From the NCBI GenBank assembly GCA_046348685.1, contig JAXMDT010000003.1, positions 1 through 64,000 on the forward strand: DNA of 64,000 nt, written 5' to 3'. A program made the position numbers and the translations under genes. Origin of the DNA: JAXMDT01 sp046348685. Its GTDB lineage: Bacteria > Pseudomonadota > Alphaproteobacteria > Rickettsiales > UBA998. Numbering within the stretch: the first letter of the stretch is position 1; each line of letters begins with the position of its first letter. Below, piece by piece: positions 1 through 9,238 of this stretch. Below the pieces are notes generated by a model. The model was not told where the DNA came from. It worked only from the letters and a program-made list of their open reading frames with translations, and did not search any database.

Positions 1-2
1 AG

Positions 3-1073
3 GAAGATGTACTTAATAAAATTAAGGAGTATGAAAGAAGAGCTTTTGTAAAAGCAATAACAAAATTTTTTTGGGGAAGTATTGTCCTTGGTATTGCGTT
101 ATTTCTCAGCAATCGCATTTCTACAGAAACAATATCTGCTCACGATAAATATGTCTATGGTGTGGTATTTTTCTTTTCTTGGCTGATAATTCTGATTATT
201 TTTGTTGGTCTTAGTTTTTTCCTTGGAGAAGAGAAAAAGGAGAGTAGATGGCTTGTTTTAGACTTAAAAGAATTTAAAGATGCACATTTCAAGAAAGTTG
301 ATGAAGACAAATATCGAATTAAAGCTTTAAAAAGAGAAATAACGCGATTGAGGCGGCAAGTGCCTAAACCACTTTCGGGTGCAGAAGCTCGAAATTGGCT
401 TGATCGTGAATTCAAAAAATTGTGGGCTCATACAAAATCGGAAGTCGCCTTAGTACGGGATATCATAAAAATACAAGGTGAGCGACCTGATGTGGAGATT
501 GAGTATTTATCTGTGTTAGGGCCAGGGGAGTTGCAACAAAAAACCCCGATGCACTATTCAGAATCTGTAAATGAAGATTTACATAAGCATCTTGGAGCTA
601 AGCAAGCTTATCGTCTTGATCCTGATAAACACGGGATTATGTATGATATTCTATATGGGGTTTATTTTATTGAATACATCATTGTAGCAACTGATATGTT
701 GGTTACGCATAGTTTCTTTTATGATTTTATTGATGATAAGATGACTGCGGCATATACGACGGAACAATATTACACAGATGTAGTGGCATTAGCTATAGAA
801 AATGAGGACCGAAGGATTACATTGGAAAATGCTATAGGGGAGGTGGTGTCCGTTTATATTGAAGACTCGCCTACGTTCACCTTGTCGTTGAAAAGTGGCG
901 AAATACATAAAGTCTCTTTTGTGAATCAAGATTATTTCATTAAAATTAGAGAGAAGCTTAATATGACTCTTGACGATATAGATAAAATTTATTGGATCAA
1001 CCAAGCAAGAAGGATTGCAGACAATGTCATTAAAGCTTTGCGTCATTATATAAGACAACACAAGCATGAATAG
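3..1073 (+). CDS. Membrane protein of unknown function, 5' end cut by window edge
   Basis: The reading frame is open from the first complete codon at 3, so the gene starts left of the window; a GTG at 162 is internal. Two hydrophobic segments lie near the visible N-terminus (about 75-115 and 155-220 nt). A charged, probably coiled-coil stretch and a soluble C-terminal domain of about 230 residues follow. I recognise no family. Codon use is strongly AT-rich, unlike the core genes to the right, and the gene lies in the foreign block that ends at tRNA-fMet. The next gene, at 1197, encodes a TIR protein, so a defence or island role is possible. That is inference only. Confidence 0.75.
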   Translation, partial: EDVLNKIKEYERRAFVKAITKFFWGSIVLGIALFLSNRISTETISAHDKYVYGVVFFFSWLIILIIFVGLSFFLGEEKKESRWLVLDLKEFKDAHFKKVDEDKYRIKALKREITRLRRQVPKPLSGAEARNWLDREFKKLWAHTKSEVALVRDIIKIQGERPDVEIEYLSVLGPGELQQKTPMHYSESVNEDLHKHLGAKQAYRLDPDKHGIMYDILYGVYFIEYIIVATDMLVTHSFFYDFIDDKMTAAYTTEQYYTDVVALAIENEDRRITLENAIGEVVSVYIEDSPTFTLSLKSGEIHKVSFVNQDYFIKIREKLNMTLDDIDKIYWINQARRIADNVIKALRHYIRQHKHE

Positions 1074-1196
1074 TAAATGTTGTTCATGTATTGCCCTAAG
1101 TTTGCTATCCATACGCAACATCCAGCTGCGCGGATCAAATTTTCAAGATTTTTAGTTGTATAATCTTTTCATTGCTACTATCAAAACGGGACAGAC

Positions 1197-2204
1197 ATGC
1201 CCGAATCCAAACGCCCTCTCAAAGTCTTCCTCTGCCACGCCTCCGCGGACAAAACCGCCGTGCGTGAACTCTACCAACGCCTGACCAAAGACGGCGTGGA
1301 TGCATGGCTCGACAAAGAGAAACTTCTCCCAGGTCAGGATTGGGAATACGAAATCCGCAAGGCAGTGCGCGAAGCAGATGTAGTGGTGGTTTGCCTCTCA
1401 AAGCAATTCAATCAAGCGGGGTTTCGACAAAAAGAAGTACGCCTTGCCCTCGATACTGCCATGGAAAAGCCCGAAGGCGAGATTTTCATCATCCCTGCGC
1501 GGTTGGAGGAATGTGACAATCTTGAAAGCCTGAGAAGATGGCATTGGGTGGATTTATTTGAAGAAGATGGATATAAAAGATTATTTCTTTCTTTGCGGCG
1601 AAGTGCGGATGAAAGTTTTATTACCAGCAATGCAGGCATCAATTTAAATTTGGAACTCATTTCAACTTTAGGGCATGAAAAGAGCGTTTGGAAGATTGCT
1701 TTCAGTCCGAATGATAGCCAACTTGCTAGTATAACTGAACAGTTTTGTAGAATTTGGGATTGGAAAACAGAAATTGAGACTACAAAATTGTCGCACAATA
1801 CATATAAAATTTACGATAATTTTGAAATGCTGTTTTCTTCCAGTGGTAATTTTCTGGTTTACGCCGCTGGCTGGGCAATTAAATTTTTCGATGTTAAAAA
1901 CAAAATCAGTTTTGATGTTCACAGAAGAAAAATGGCTGAGTGGAGGGGCGCTCCAATTGGCGTGAAGGCATTGACGATTACTCCTGATGAAAATACATTG
2001 ATCTTAGCGTGGGCAGATAAAAAGATTCAATTTTGGAATGTAAAAAAACAAAAAGATGTTAAGATGATATCGTTGAATGGTGGCTTGATCAATTGTTTGG
2101 CAGTCAGTAATGATGGCAAATTGCTTGTGTCTGGCTCTGACGATGGACAACTAACCTATTGGAATTTATACTTGTTTGAGAGATATAAATCTCTTATGAA
2201 ATAA
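1197..2204 (+). CDS. TIR domain protein with C-terminal WD40-like repeats
   Basis: Residues 1 to about 135 form a TIR-type domain. The opening strand is KVFLCHASADK, the loop is DAWLDKEKLLPGQ, and the helix WEYEI (residues 49-53) carries the glutamates where TIR NADases have their catalytic residue. Residues 150-335 contain about three to four WD40-like blades (SVWKIAFSPND, RIWDW, FWNV, LVSGSDDGQLTYWNL), fewer than a closed seven-bladed propeller. Bacterial TIR domains often cleave NAD+ in anti-phage defence, and WD40 repeats can sense or scaffold. The TIR half is GC- and C-rich while the WD40 half is AT-rich, as if joined from two sources. The TIR half recalls Chloroflexi TIR proteins (from memory). 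The gene may be 3' truncated. Confidence 0.85.
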   Translation: MPESKRPLKVFLCHASADKTAVRELYQRLTKDGVDAWLDKEKLLPGQDWEYEIRKAVREADVVVVCLSKQFNQAGFRQKEVRLALDTAMEKPEGEIFIIPARLEECDNLESLRRWHWVDLFEEDGYKRLFLSLRRSADESFITSNAGINLNLELISTLGHEKSVWKIAFSPNDSQLASITEQFCRIWDWKTEIETTKLSHNTYKIYDNFEMLFSSSGNFLVYAAGWAIKFFDVKNKISFDVHRRKMAEWRGAPIGVKALTITPDENTLILAWADKKIQFWNVKKQKDVKMISLNGGLINCLAVSNDGKLLVSGSDDGQLTYWNLYLFERYKSLMK

Positions 2205-2370
2205 GAATCCGTGCTTCTACATGACAAAGGTGCTTTTGCTAACCTCCTCCCGCGCCAGACCTAAGGTTTGTTCTTCACGCGCTCATGTCGTTTCATTTCA
2301 TAATCGCGTCGTCAAGGGCCTCTTCCCAATCACGAAAAACGCCTTGGAAGCCAATTAAACCCTAAAGATT

Positions 2371-3000
2371 TTATACTTTTCGTTGGTAAAGTATATCGCG
2401 GATTGCGAATGCTGCTTTGCGTATGGGGTCGCGTTCTAATCCGGTTCCGGCAATACGACGTAATGTCCAATATGCATCATGCTCGATCTGCTGTAGAACA
2501 AGCATATCGGGCTCTTGGTTAAGGCGATCTCATGTAACTATTCCGAGTATAGTCAGTGTATCTTGCGTGTAGGTTTCCTGCCGCTTGGTATTAAGTTCCT
2601 GATTCGGAGTACTTGCAGCTGATTCTATTGCGCCAATAACTTGCTTCTTTTCAGAGATATTGCTGGCAAGCGGTGGGATACAGCCGCTTAAGAATGGCTA
2701 TATAGCCTTGAACGGACTTTGTGTTCCTTCTCGTCAGTAGGTACTATGCCAGTGTGCCATGTGACTTGGTTGTAACTCCAGCTAGTGCTTTCCATGGTAT
2801 GGGAGAGCATTTCCTGACAAGCTATCTCAATGGTTGGGAAGTGCTGGCGTAAAGCAGCATTATCAAACCTGACATTTTTTCTAGTAGCTCAATCAGGGGC
2901 AACGTTGATTTGGCGATATACCTCTAATTTATATTCTGCCATCGCTTTAATGCCTTCTTGCGCTTTTTTTGCAATTCTCTCTTCCGGTGGAGACTGTATT
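2371..3000 (-). pseudogene. Decayed gene of unknown function
   Basis: No intact gene lies between 2205 and 3432. On the minus strand, coding-like pieces can be read in changing frames: a charged helical piece (EERIAKKAQEG, near 2910-3000), a middle piece, and a C-terminal piece of about 100 residues. The last piece is interrupted by a TGA (2530-2532) and ends at the TAA 2371-2373 (final residues RDILYQRKV). Frameshifts separate the pieces. I do not recognise the product. A decayed gene fits an old, degrading island next to the tRNA. The rest of 2205-3432 shows only short remnants. Confidence 0.4.
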
Positions 3001-3432
3001 CAAATAAAATGGTTTAAGACCTTTTGGATGTGTAGTCTTTAAAATAACGGAAGCCAATGATGGCTTCCAAAGTTTTAACGGTTAGACTGTCATTATGTAG
3101 TGCCAAAAGCTCTTCGCCTTGAGGCGTAGGATTAAATGCTTTTAATCTATAGGAATGAGGTTAGCATCTCTAACGTTTGTTCTGGTACGCGATCTCGTTC
3201 AGAATTTTGGCCGGCATGCAAGCGCATTGATTGTTAGCGTTTCAGTCAGGATGTGCCTTTTTGCCATCAATTACCCTACGTGTCATACACTATCACTGTG
3301 AAGGACCGTATATATCACACTCGGAGTTCATATTCACAGTTAGTGTCTTCGATAAAAGAATTAGTTGCGACCTATTTGCGACTTACAGGTTCAGTAAATA
3401 AAGTTGTGAGCGCGGTAACTACTTGATTTATC

Positions 3433-3509
<77 letters not shown>

Positions 3510-3584
3510 TCACCGAAATATCCGGACATGTTGTTGCCCGGTAGCGTCTTGTTTGGATGCTTTGGCAGAATGCCTCTGCTCCGG

Positions 3585-3609
3585 CGGGCTGCTCACCCGC
3601 TTCACCGAA
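3585..3609. repeat. Degenerate copy of the tRNA-fMet 5' end and leader
   Basis: Positions 3585-3609 repeat 3491-3517 with one change and a two-base loss: CGGGCTGCTC, then ACCC, then GC.TCACCGAA. The copied part is the first about 19 bases of tRNA-fMet plus about 8 bases upstream. It cannot make a tRNA. It may record a past duplication or rearrangement at this locus. The rest of 3510-3778 shows no gene. Confidence 0.5.
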
Positions 3610-3778
3610 CCGATGATATACCGTATCGATTGAAAGAGCGGGATTAGTAACTCAAACAGACGGTTGATGCAAGCTTAAATGCCTGTTTTGACGGTAATAT
3701 GGCAATATGTGGCTGAAAATCCTATTGAAGCGGCGCGTGCGCAGGATTACATCTCAAGCCTATACTCAGGAGAAAACC

Positions 3779-4462
3779 ATGTATTCCTCTCGTTTTTTCA
3801 CGCTTTTTGTAGTTTTTTCCCTTCTTTCCGCGCATAGCACGGCTGCTGAGCCATTGAATGTCAAAGTGCAGGGTATCGCAAAGAACAACGATCCTATTCC
3901 GGTCGAGCAGGCTTATTGCAGGCCGACTGATGACGGCAAAAGTACAAACGGCGTCAACCGCCGTCCTTCTATCACGTGGAGCAAAGGTCCGGCGGGAACA
4001 AAATCCTACGCTATCGTGATGGTCGATCCCGATGTCCCGACCGATTTTACCAAAGCCGGCAAAGAAGGGAAGACGTTGCCCGCCGATATGAAGCGTCAGA
4101 ATTTCTATCACTGGGTGCAAGTGGATATACCGGCAACGGCAGAAGGGTTTCCATCGGGCTCGGGTAATGAATATCCGCAGCAGCAACCCCGTTTCCTTGG
4201 CAAACCGGGCCTGAATTCCTATGCCAAGTTCTACACCGATAAGCCTAAGGGCGAGTATACCGGCTATGATGGCTCATGCCCGCCGTGGAATGATGAACGC
4301 GTGCACCACTATCATTATAAAGTTTTCGCGCTGGATGTTGAAACGTTAGGCTTACCTAAAAAATTCGAGCCTGAAGAAGCTATGCGCGTAATAAAGGAGC
4401 ATACTCTTGCAGAGGGAGAATTGATCGGAACTTATACGCTCAACTCCAAGCTGAGAAAATAG
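3779..4462 (+). CDS. YbhB/YbcL-like (PEBP family) exported protein
   Basis: This is a PEBP-fold protein of the bacterial Raf-kinase-inhibitor-like family. Visible family features are SITWSKGPAGTKSYAIVMVDPDVP, the FYHWV motif, and the C-terminal HHYHYKVFALDVETLGLP. In such proteins an Asp-Pro-Asp/His pocket binds small anionic ligands; the cellular role is unknown. The frame is open upstream to 3707, but ATG 3779 is preferred: it has CAGGAG upstream (3767-3772) and begins a clear signal peptide (residues 1 to about 22, ending STAA). The product is therefore periplasmic. It converges on the dehydrogenase that ends at 4468. Confidence 0.85.
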   Translation: MYSSRFFTLFVVFSLLSAHSTAAEPLNVKVQGIAKNNDPIPVEQAYCRPTDDGKSTNGVNRRPSITWSKGPAGTKSYAIVMVDPDVPTDFTKAGKEGKTLPADMKRQNFYHWVQVDIPATAEGFPSGSGNEYPQQQPRFLGKPGLNSYAKFYTDKPKGEYTGYDGSCPPWNDERVHHYHYKVFALDVETLGLPKKFEPEEAMRVIKEHTLAEGELIGTYTLNSKLRK

Positions 4463-4467
4463 CTATT

Positions 4468-5337
4468 TTACCCGTTAATAATGCTTCCGCCATTGGGATG
4501 GATGACCTGACCCGTGATGTAAGAAGCATCATCCGAAGCAAGAAAAATATAGGCAGGCGCGACTTCATCCGGTTGTCCGGCGCGGCCCATAGGCGTCTGG
4601 CTTCCAAATTTTTCCACCTTCTCACTATCGAAGCTGGCAGGAATAAGCGGCGTCCAGATCGGACCGGGAGCGACTGCGTTTACACGGATATTTTTCTTGG
4701 CAAGAGACTGCGAAAGAGAACGTGTAAAAGATACTAGCGCACCTTTGGTCATCGAATAGTCAATTAGCGTTTTGTTGCCATAATACGCAGTGATCGAAGC
4801 CGTATTGATAATGCAGTCACCCGCCTTCATGTCCGGCAGGATTTTCTGTGTCAGGTACATCGCTCCAAAGAGGTTGGTTGCGAACGTCTGCTGAATTTGT
4901 GCTTCAGGAATATCCTCGAAATCTTCCGCTTCATGCTGCTCAGCGGCGTTGTTTACCAGAATGTGAATGTGGCCGAGTGCTTCTTTTGCTTCTTTGGCTA
5001 GCTTGTCGCAGAATTCATGATGCGAAAGATCGCCTTGAATCAAGACGCATTTTACCCCTTCCGCTTCGACGGCACGTTTGGTTTCCTGCGCATCCTCATT
5101 TTCTTCCAGGTAATTGATGGCGACGTTAGCTCCTTCTTTCGCAAACCCAATGGCTACGGCGCGTCCAATACCGGAATCGCCGCCGGTGATAAGGGCATTC
5201 TTACCTTTTAATTTACCTGCCGCCTGATAGCGCTCCATGTGGTCTTGAGGCTTCGGGCGCATCTCATCCGTGATACCGGGCTGATGGTCCTGATGCTGCG
5301 GCGCCTGTTTGGTAGGGAATGCATGAAGTTTGCCCAT
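4468..5337 (-). CDS. SDR family NAD(P)-dependent oxidoreductase
   Basis: Classical short-chain dehydrogenase of 289 residues with an N-terminal extension of about 45 residues (PTKQAPQHQDHQPG type). This is the layout of the YhxC/YghA-like stress subgroup. The cofactor motif is TGGDSGIGRA; NNAA, the catalytic Ser of INTASITAYYG, YSMTK (Tyr-x-x-x-Lys), and the closing GQVIHPNGGSIING are all present. The substrate is unknown. ATG 5337 has a GGAG-like site upstream. It is transcribed divergently from the phage tail gene at 5490. Confidence 0.92.
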   Translation of the reverse strand: MGKLHAFPTKQAPQHQDHQPGITDEMRPKPQDHMERYQAAGKLKGKNALITGGDSGIGRAVAIGFAKEGANVAINYLEENEDAQETKRAVEAEGVKCVLIQGDLSHHEFCDKLAKEAKEALGHIHILVNNAAEQHEAEDFEDIPEAQIQQTFATNLFGAMYLTQKILPDMKAGDCIINTASITAYYGNKTLIDYSMTKGALVSFTRSLSQSLAKKNIRVNAVAPGPIWTPLIPASFDSEKVEKFGSQTPMGRAGQPDEVAPAYIFLASDDASYITGQVIHPNGGSIING

Positions 5338-5489
5338 GGCGTGCTCCTTTCAATATTGCATAAAAAGTCGACACTACCGTCGGGATTATAAAATTGCGTG
5401 GGCAAATAGCGAAGAGAGGATAAAATTTTAATCAATCCCTTCCGGGCATCGGGCTTTTGCTCACACAATGGCACGCAAAGGAGATATGC

Positions 5490-6911
5490 GTGGCATCTAT
5501 CGTACTTAGTTCTGCCGGTGCAGTGGTCGGCTCCGCTGTGGGCGGCAATATTTTTGGCAGTGCAGTCGGGCAGGCGCTCGGCAGTCTGGTCGGAGGGGTT
5601 ATCGATGATGCCATTTTCGGGGTGCCTACCGTCAATCGTGAAGGTCCTCGCCTCAGCGATCTTTCCGTGCAGGTTTCTACCTATGGTAAAATGGTGCCGC
5701 TGGTCTACGGCACTGTGCGCATTGCCGGTAACGTCATATGGTCACGCCCTATCAAGGAAACGGCCATTACGACAACATCCTCTTCCGGCGGCGGTAAAGG
5801 TGGCAGTGGGCGCGTTGAGGCGAAAACAACGAGTTATCAATATTCAATCAGCCTGGCGATTGCGCTGTGCGAAGGGTCAATCGATTCTATTCTTCGCGTA
5901 TGGGCAGACGCCGACCAACTTGATTTATCGCGCGGCACCTACCGCATCTACAAAGGAACGGAGGATCAATTGCCGGATTCCTTTATCGAAAGTTTTGAAG
6001 GCATTGGCAGCACGCCCGCATATCGTGGCATGGCCTATGTCGTCATTGAGGATTTTCCGCTTGCCGATTATGGTAATCGTATCCCCAATTTTACGTTCGA
6101 GGTAAAGCGGACCGTGCGTAGTGCGGATTATGCGGGATTATCGACGGAAGAATTGGTTGATGGGATGATCATGATCCCTGGCGCGGGCGAATTCGTCTAT
6201 GACACCCAGATTGACTATCAGATTCCCGGTGAGGCCGTGGGTGCGAATTGGGCGCAAAGCGGCGAAAAAACTGCGATCAACATGCATAATTATACCGGTA
6301 AGGCGAATGCACTGTTATCGCTCGATCAGCTGCAGGAGACCTGCCCGAATATGGGATGGATCGCGGTCGTTGCCTGTTGGTTCGGCGATGCGCTCGATGC
6401 CGGAACATGCGTCATTAAGCCGGGCGTTGAATACCAAGCAGGTGCTGCAACGGCGCCGGATAGCTGGCAGGTGGGCGGCTTTACGCGCAGCACAGCCCGC
6501 CAGATTACACTTGATAACGGCAGCCCGCGCTATGGCGGAACGCCCGATGACCAATCAATAATACGCTACCTTGCCGAGATAAAAAATCGCGGCTATCAAA
6601 TTTTATTTCTGCCGCTCTTTTTCATGGATGTGGCTGACAAACCCTGGCGCGGGCGTGTGACAGGAACACCGTCGAATGTGAACAGCTTTTTTACAAAAAC
6701 CAATGGCTATAATGCATTCGTGACGCACTATGCGAATCTGGTAAAGGATTATATCGATGCGTTTGCTATCGGCTCTGAAATGATTGGTCTCACTAAGGTG
6801 ACCGATACACCGGGCAATTATCCGGCAGTGAATCAACCTGTTTCCTTGGCAGCCGGTAAAAACAATTCTCGGTTCGGGTGTGAAGGTAACATATGCGGCG
6901 GATTGGTCTGA
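5490..6911 (+). CDS. GTA-type baseplate 'megatron' protein, N-terminal part (frameshifted)
   Basis: The first part of a large phage/GTA tail-tip protein (orfg15-like; TIM-barrel and tail-host-specificity domains). Glycine-rich N-terminus, then PLVYGTVRIAGNVIWSRP, QYSISLAIALCEG and RVWADADQLDLS, as in GTA tail-tip proteins. The central part enters the glycoside-hydrolase-like TIM-barrel domain (AFAIGSEMIGL). GTG 5490 has AAAGGAG at about 5478-5483. The frame is lost at about 6850-6858: the protein reads SLAAGKNN and stops at 6911, while the expected sequence continues in the +1 frame. A two-base loss (GCC GAT GTA to GCC GGTA) would explain it. The part up to 9156 is in the next entry. Confidence 0.85.
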   Translation: MASIVLSSAGAVVGSAVGGNIFGSAVGQALGSLVGGVIDDAIFGVPTVNREGPRLSDLSVQVSTYGKMVPLVYGTVRIAGNVIWSRPIKETAITTTSSSGGGKGGSGRVEAKTTSYQYSISLAIALCEGSIDSILRVWADADQLDLSRGTYRIYKGTEDQLPDSFIESFEGIGSTPAYRGMAYVVIEDFPLADYGNRIPNFTFEVKRTVRSADYAGLSTEELVDGMIMIPGAGEFVYDTQIDYQIPGEAVGANWAQSGEKTAINMHNYTGKANALLSLDQLQETCPNMGWIAVVACWFGDALDAGTCVIKPGVEYQAGAATAPDSWQVGGFTRSTARQITLDNGSPRYGGTPDDQSIIRYLAEIKNRGYQILFLPLFFMDVADKPWRGRVTGTPSNVNSFFTKTNGYNAFVTHYANLVKDYIDAFAIGSEMIGLTKVTDTPGNYPAVNQPVSLAAGKNNSRFGCEGNICGGLV

Positions 6912-9156
6912 GTATCATACGGACAACGGCTGGTATAACCTCGATCCGCTATGGGCTTCACCAAATATCGATTTCGTTGGAATCGATGCGTATTTTCCGC
7001 TTACCAATGCGCCGCAAAGCGAGCTTGGTTACGATATCCAAAACGTCATCGACGGCTGGACGGAAGGTGAGGGATACGACTGGTATTATTCCGATATGGC
7101 ACGCACGACACAGGCAACGCTTTCTGCGCCATATGCATGGAAGAATATCGGTTGGTGGTGGAATAACACGCATGTGAACCCTAACAGCGTGGCGACGACG
7201 TGGACACCGCAGATGAAAAAAATCTGGTTTACGGAATTCGGCTTTCCGAGTGTCGATGGCGCGACTAACCAGCCGAATGTCTTTTACGATCCGACGAGTT
7301 CGGAGAGCTTCTTTCCGTATCACTCGCGCGGGCAGGTGGACTTCCGCGCGCAACGTACCGGGATCACCGGTACGCTCGCCAAATGGCGCGGCTCGAACAT
7401 GATCGAGCACATGTTTCTCTGGACGTGGGATGCGCGCCCTTATCCGTATTTTCCCGATTTGCTTAGTGTATGGGCGGACGGAAATGTCTGGATTACTGGC
7501 CACTGGGTCACCGGCAAGCTGGGGCTTTCTTCGCTGGCGGCCATCGTGCGGCGGCTTTGCCTGAAAGCAGGGCTTGCCGATAGCGATTTCGATGTGTCGC
7601 AGCTCACCGGACAAGTAGAGGGCTACGTGGTTACACGCCAAACCACAATACGTTCACTAATCGAAGAATTAATGAGCGCGTATTTCTTCGATGCGCTGGA
7701 GTCATCCAGCAGTTTGAAATTTATTCCGCGTGGCGGTTCGACAATACTGACAAATGATAAATCATCTTTAATTCGTGAGGACGGGCAGGAAACGCTTTCT
7801 ATTATTCGCCGTCAGGAATTAGAGCTGCCTCGTGATATAAACATCATTTACATAAACCGCCTGAATCAATACCAGGCAGGCACGCAGATTGCGACACGAG
7901 AATATGCCGATACGCAGGATGTCGATACGCTGAGTCTGCCGATTGTAATGACCGACCAGGAAGCAAAAGCTATTGCCGATCGCTCGCTCTACCTTCGCTG
8001 GATGGAACGCACACAATACCGATTCTATCTGGGCATGGGCCACGCACATCTGGAGCCGACCGATGTTATCAGCATCACCGAGGATGATATTATGCATACC
8101 ATGCGTATCACCCGCATGCTTGCTGATCGCGGGCGGATTCGCGTCGATGCCGTGGCGGAAGATGTAACGATTTATGAAACCAATGCGGTGGCAGGTAATA
8201 CGCCGGGCCTCATCACCGCAACCGATCCGGTTTCCGTAACACGGCTTGAGTTATTGGATCTGCCGGCTTTGCCCAGTGATAACGCCGAAGATGCCTATTT
8301 ACGCTATGGCGTTACGGGTGAGGGAAGAGGCTGGCGTGGCGCGGTCCTTTACCGTTCGGATGATGCGGGAGCTAATTATGCTGTCATGGATGCGCTTGAC
8401 GTTCCCGCAGTTATCGGCACGGCAATCACATCGATTGGAAGCTTTTCCGAAGGCAATTGTTTTGACCATACGAATAGCTTGATCGTTAGCCTGATTGGAA
8501 ATGGCGAGTTGCAAAGCGTGACCGAGCTTGCTGTCCTAAACGGAGCCAATGCCGCAATTTTAGGGGACGAAATTATTCAGTTCACAACTGCGGTCGAGCT
8601 GGCACCGGGCAAATATCAATTATCTCATTTCCTGCGCGGACGCCTTGGAACGGAATGGGCTGTGAATAGTCACGTGGCAGGCGAAAAATTTGTCCTGCTG
8701 GATGGCAGACTGGGTAAAGAGAAAATGCCGCTTTCAGGATTTGGTATCTCCAAACTGTATAAGCCGGTAACCATCGGCGGCACACTTGGCAGTGCTGCCT
8801 CACAATCTTTTACCTATATTGGTCGTTCATTTAAACCTTATGCCCCTGTGCATGTTGCCGGTAGCAGAGACGGCTCCGGCAATCTGACGATAAGCTGGGT
8901 ACGGCGAACGCGGCTCGGCGGCGAGTGGCGAGACGGGGTGGATATCCTGCTTGCGGAAACGGCTGAAAAATATGAAATCGACATTTTGTCCGGTAGTGCC
9001 GTGCTTCGAACCCTAACTGCTGTCAGCTCCGATGTAACCTATAGTTTGGCAAATCAAGTAACTGATTTCGGCAGCGGCCAGAGTTCAGTGTCTGTCAAAA
9101 TTTATCAGATTTCTGAGATGGTTGGCCGTGGCTATGCCGCTTTGGCGAACGTCTAG
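6880..9156 (+). CDS. GTA-type baseplate 'megatron' protein, C-terminal part (frameshifted)
   Basis: Continuation of the 5490 gene in the +1 frame; homology-like sequence resumes at about 6856 (VKTILGSGVKVTYAADWSEY). It holds the rest of the TIM-barrel domain (NIDFVGIDAYFPL, KIWFTEFGFPSVDGATNQPN, RAQRTGITGT, MFLWTWDARPYP), then the phage tail protein-like domain (ITGHWVTGKLG, LSIIRRQELELPRDINI) and a C-terminal receptor-type region (YQLSHFLRGRLGTE). Both parts together give about 1220 residues, close to GTA family members (about 1300). No own RBS is evident at GTG 6880, so it may not be translated unless the shift is a sequence error. Upstream GTA capsid genes are not present to the left. Confidence 0.85.
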   Translation: MKVTYAADWSEYHTDNGWYNLDPLWASPNIDFVGIDAYFPLTNAPQSELGYDIQNVIDGWTEGEGYDWYYSDMARTTQATLSAPYAWKNIGWWWNNTHVNPNSVATTWTPQMKKIWFTEFGFPSVDGATNQPNVFYDPTSSESFFPYHSRGQVDFRAQRTGITGTLAKWRGSNMIEHMFLWTWDARPYPYFPDLLSVWADGNVWITGHWVTGKLGLSSLAAIVRRLCLKAGLADSDFDVSQLTGQVEGYVVTRQTTIRSLIEELMSAYFFDALESSSSLKFIPRGGSTILTNDKSSLIREDGQETLSIIRRQELELPRDINIIYINRLNQYQAGTQIATREYADTQDVDTLSLPIVMTDQEAKAIADRSLYLRWMERTQYRFYLGMGHAHLEPTDVISITEDDIMHTMRITRMLADRGRIRVDAVAEDVTIYETNAVAGNTPGLITATDPVSVTRLELLDLPALPSDNAEDAYLRYGVTGEGRGWRGAVLYRSDDAGANYAVMDALDVPAVIGTAITSIGSFSEGNCFDHTNSLIVSLIGNGELQSVTELAVLNGANAAILGDEIIQFTTAVELAPGKYQLSHFLRGRLGTEWAVNSHVAGEKFVLLDGRLGKEKMPLSGFGISKLYKPVTIGGTLGSAASQSFTYIGRSFKPYAPVHVAGSRDGSGNLTISWVRRTRLGGEWRDGVDILLAETAEKYEIDILSGSAVLRTLTAVSSDVTYSLANQVTDFGSGQSSVSVKIYQISEMVGRGYAALANV

Positions 9157-9160
9157 GCAT

Positions 9161-9194
9161 CTTCATGAAACCTTCATACACAAGCGCTTATCCG
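9161..9194 (+). promoter_or_regulatory. PhoB-like direct-repeat box and -10 for the 9239 gene
   Basis: CTTCATG (9161-9167) and CTTCATA (9172-9178) repeat at 11 bp. Ten bases later comes TATCCG (9189-9194), a weak -10. Spacing matches the other boxes in this window; the -10 is the poorest of the set. Confidence 0.5.
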
Positions 9195-9238
9195 TAAGCT
9201 ATTCTGAGCAGGACTAGAAAGTCTGCACGGAGAAGCTT

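Noticed and set aside
3180..3270. Minus-strand peptide MAKRHILTETL, resembling an integrase N-terminus
   Set aside because: Too short and soon stopped; no tyrosine-recombinase catalytic motifs seen.
3281..3306. TGTCATACAC TATCACT with a downstream TATAT, PhoB-like
   Set aside because: No gene follows on the plus strand for 470 nt; repeats are poor; treated as chance.
6850..6870. Programmed ribosomal frameshift in the megatron gene
   Set aside because: The shift is +1 and no classical slippery heptamer or stop-codon pause fits; an indel or sequence error is simpler.
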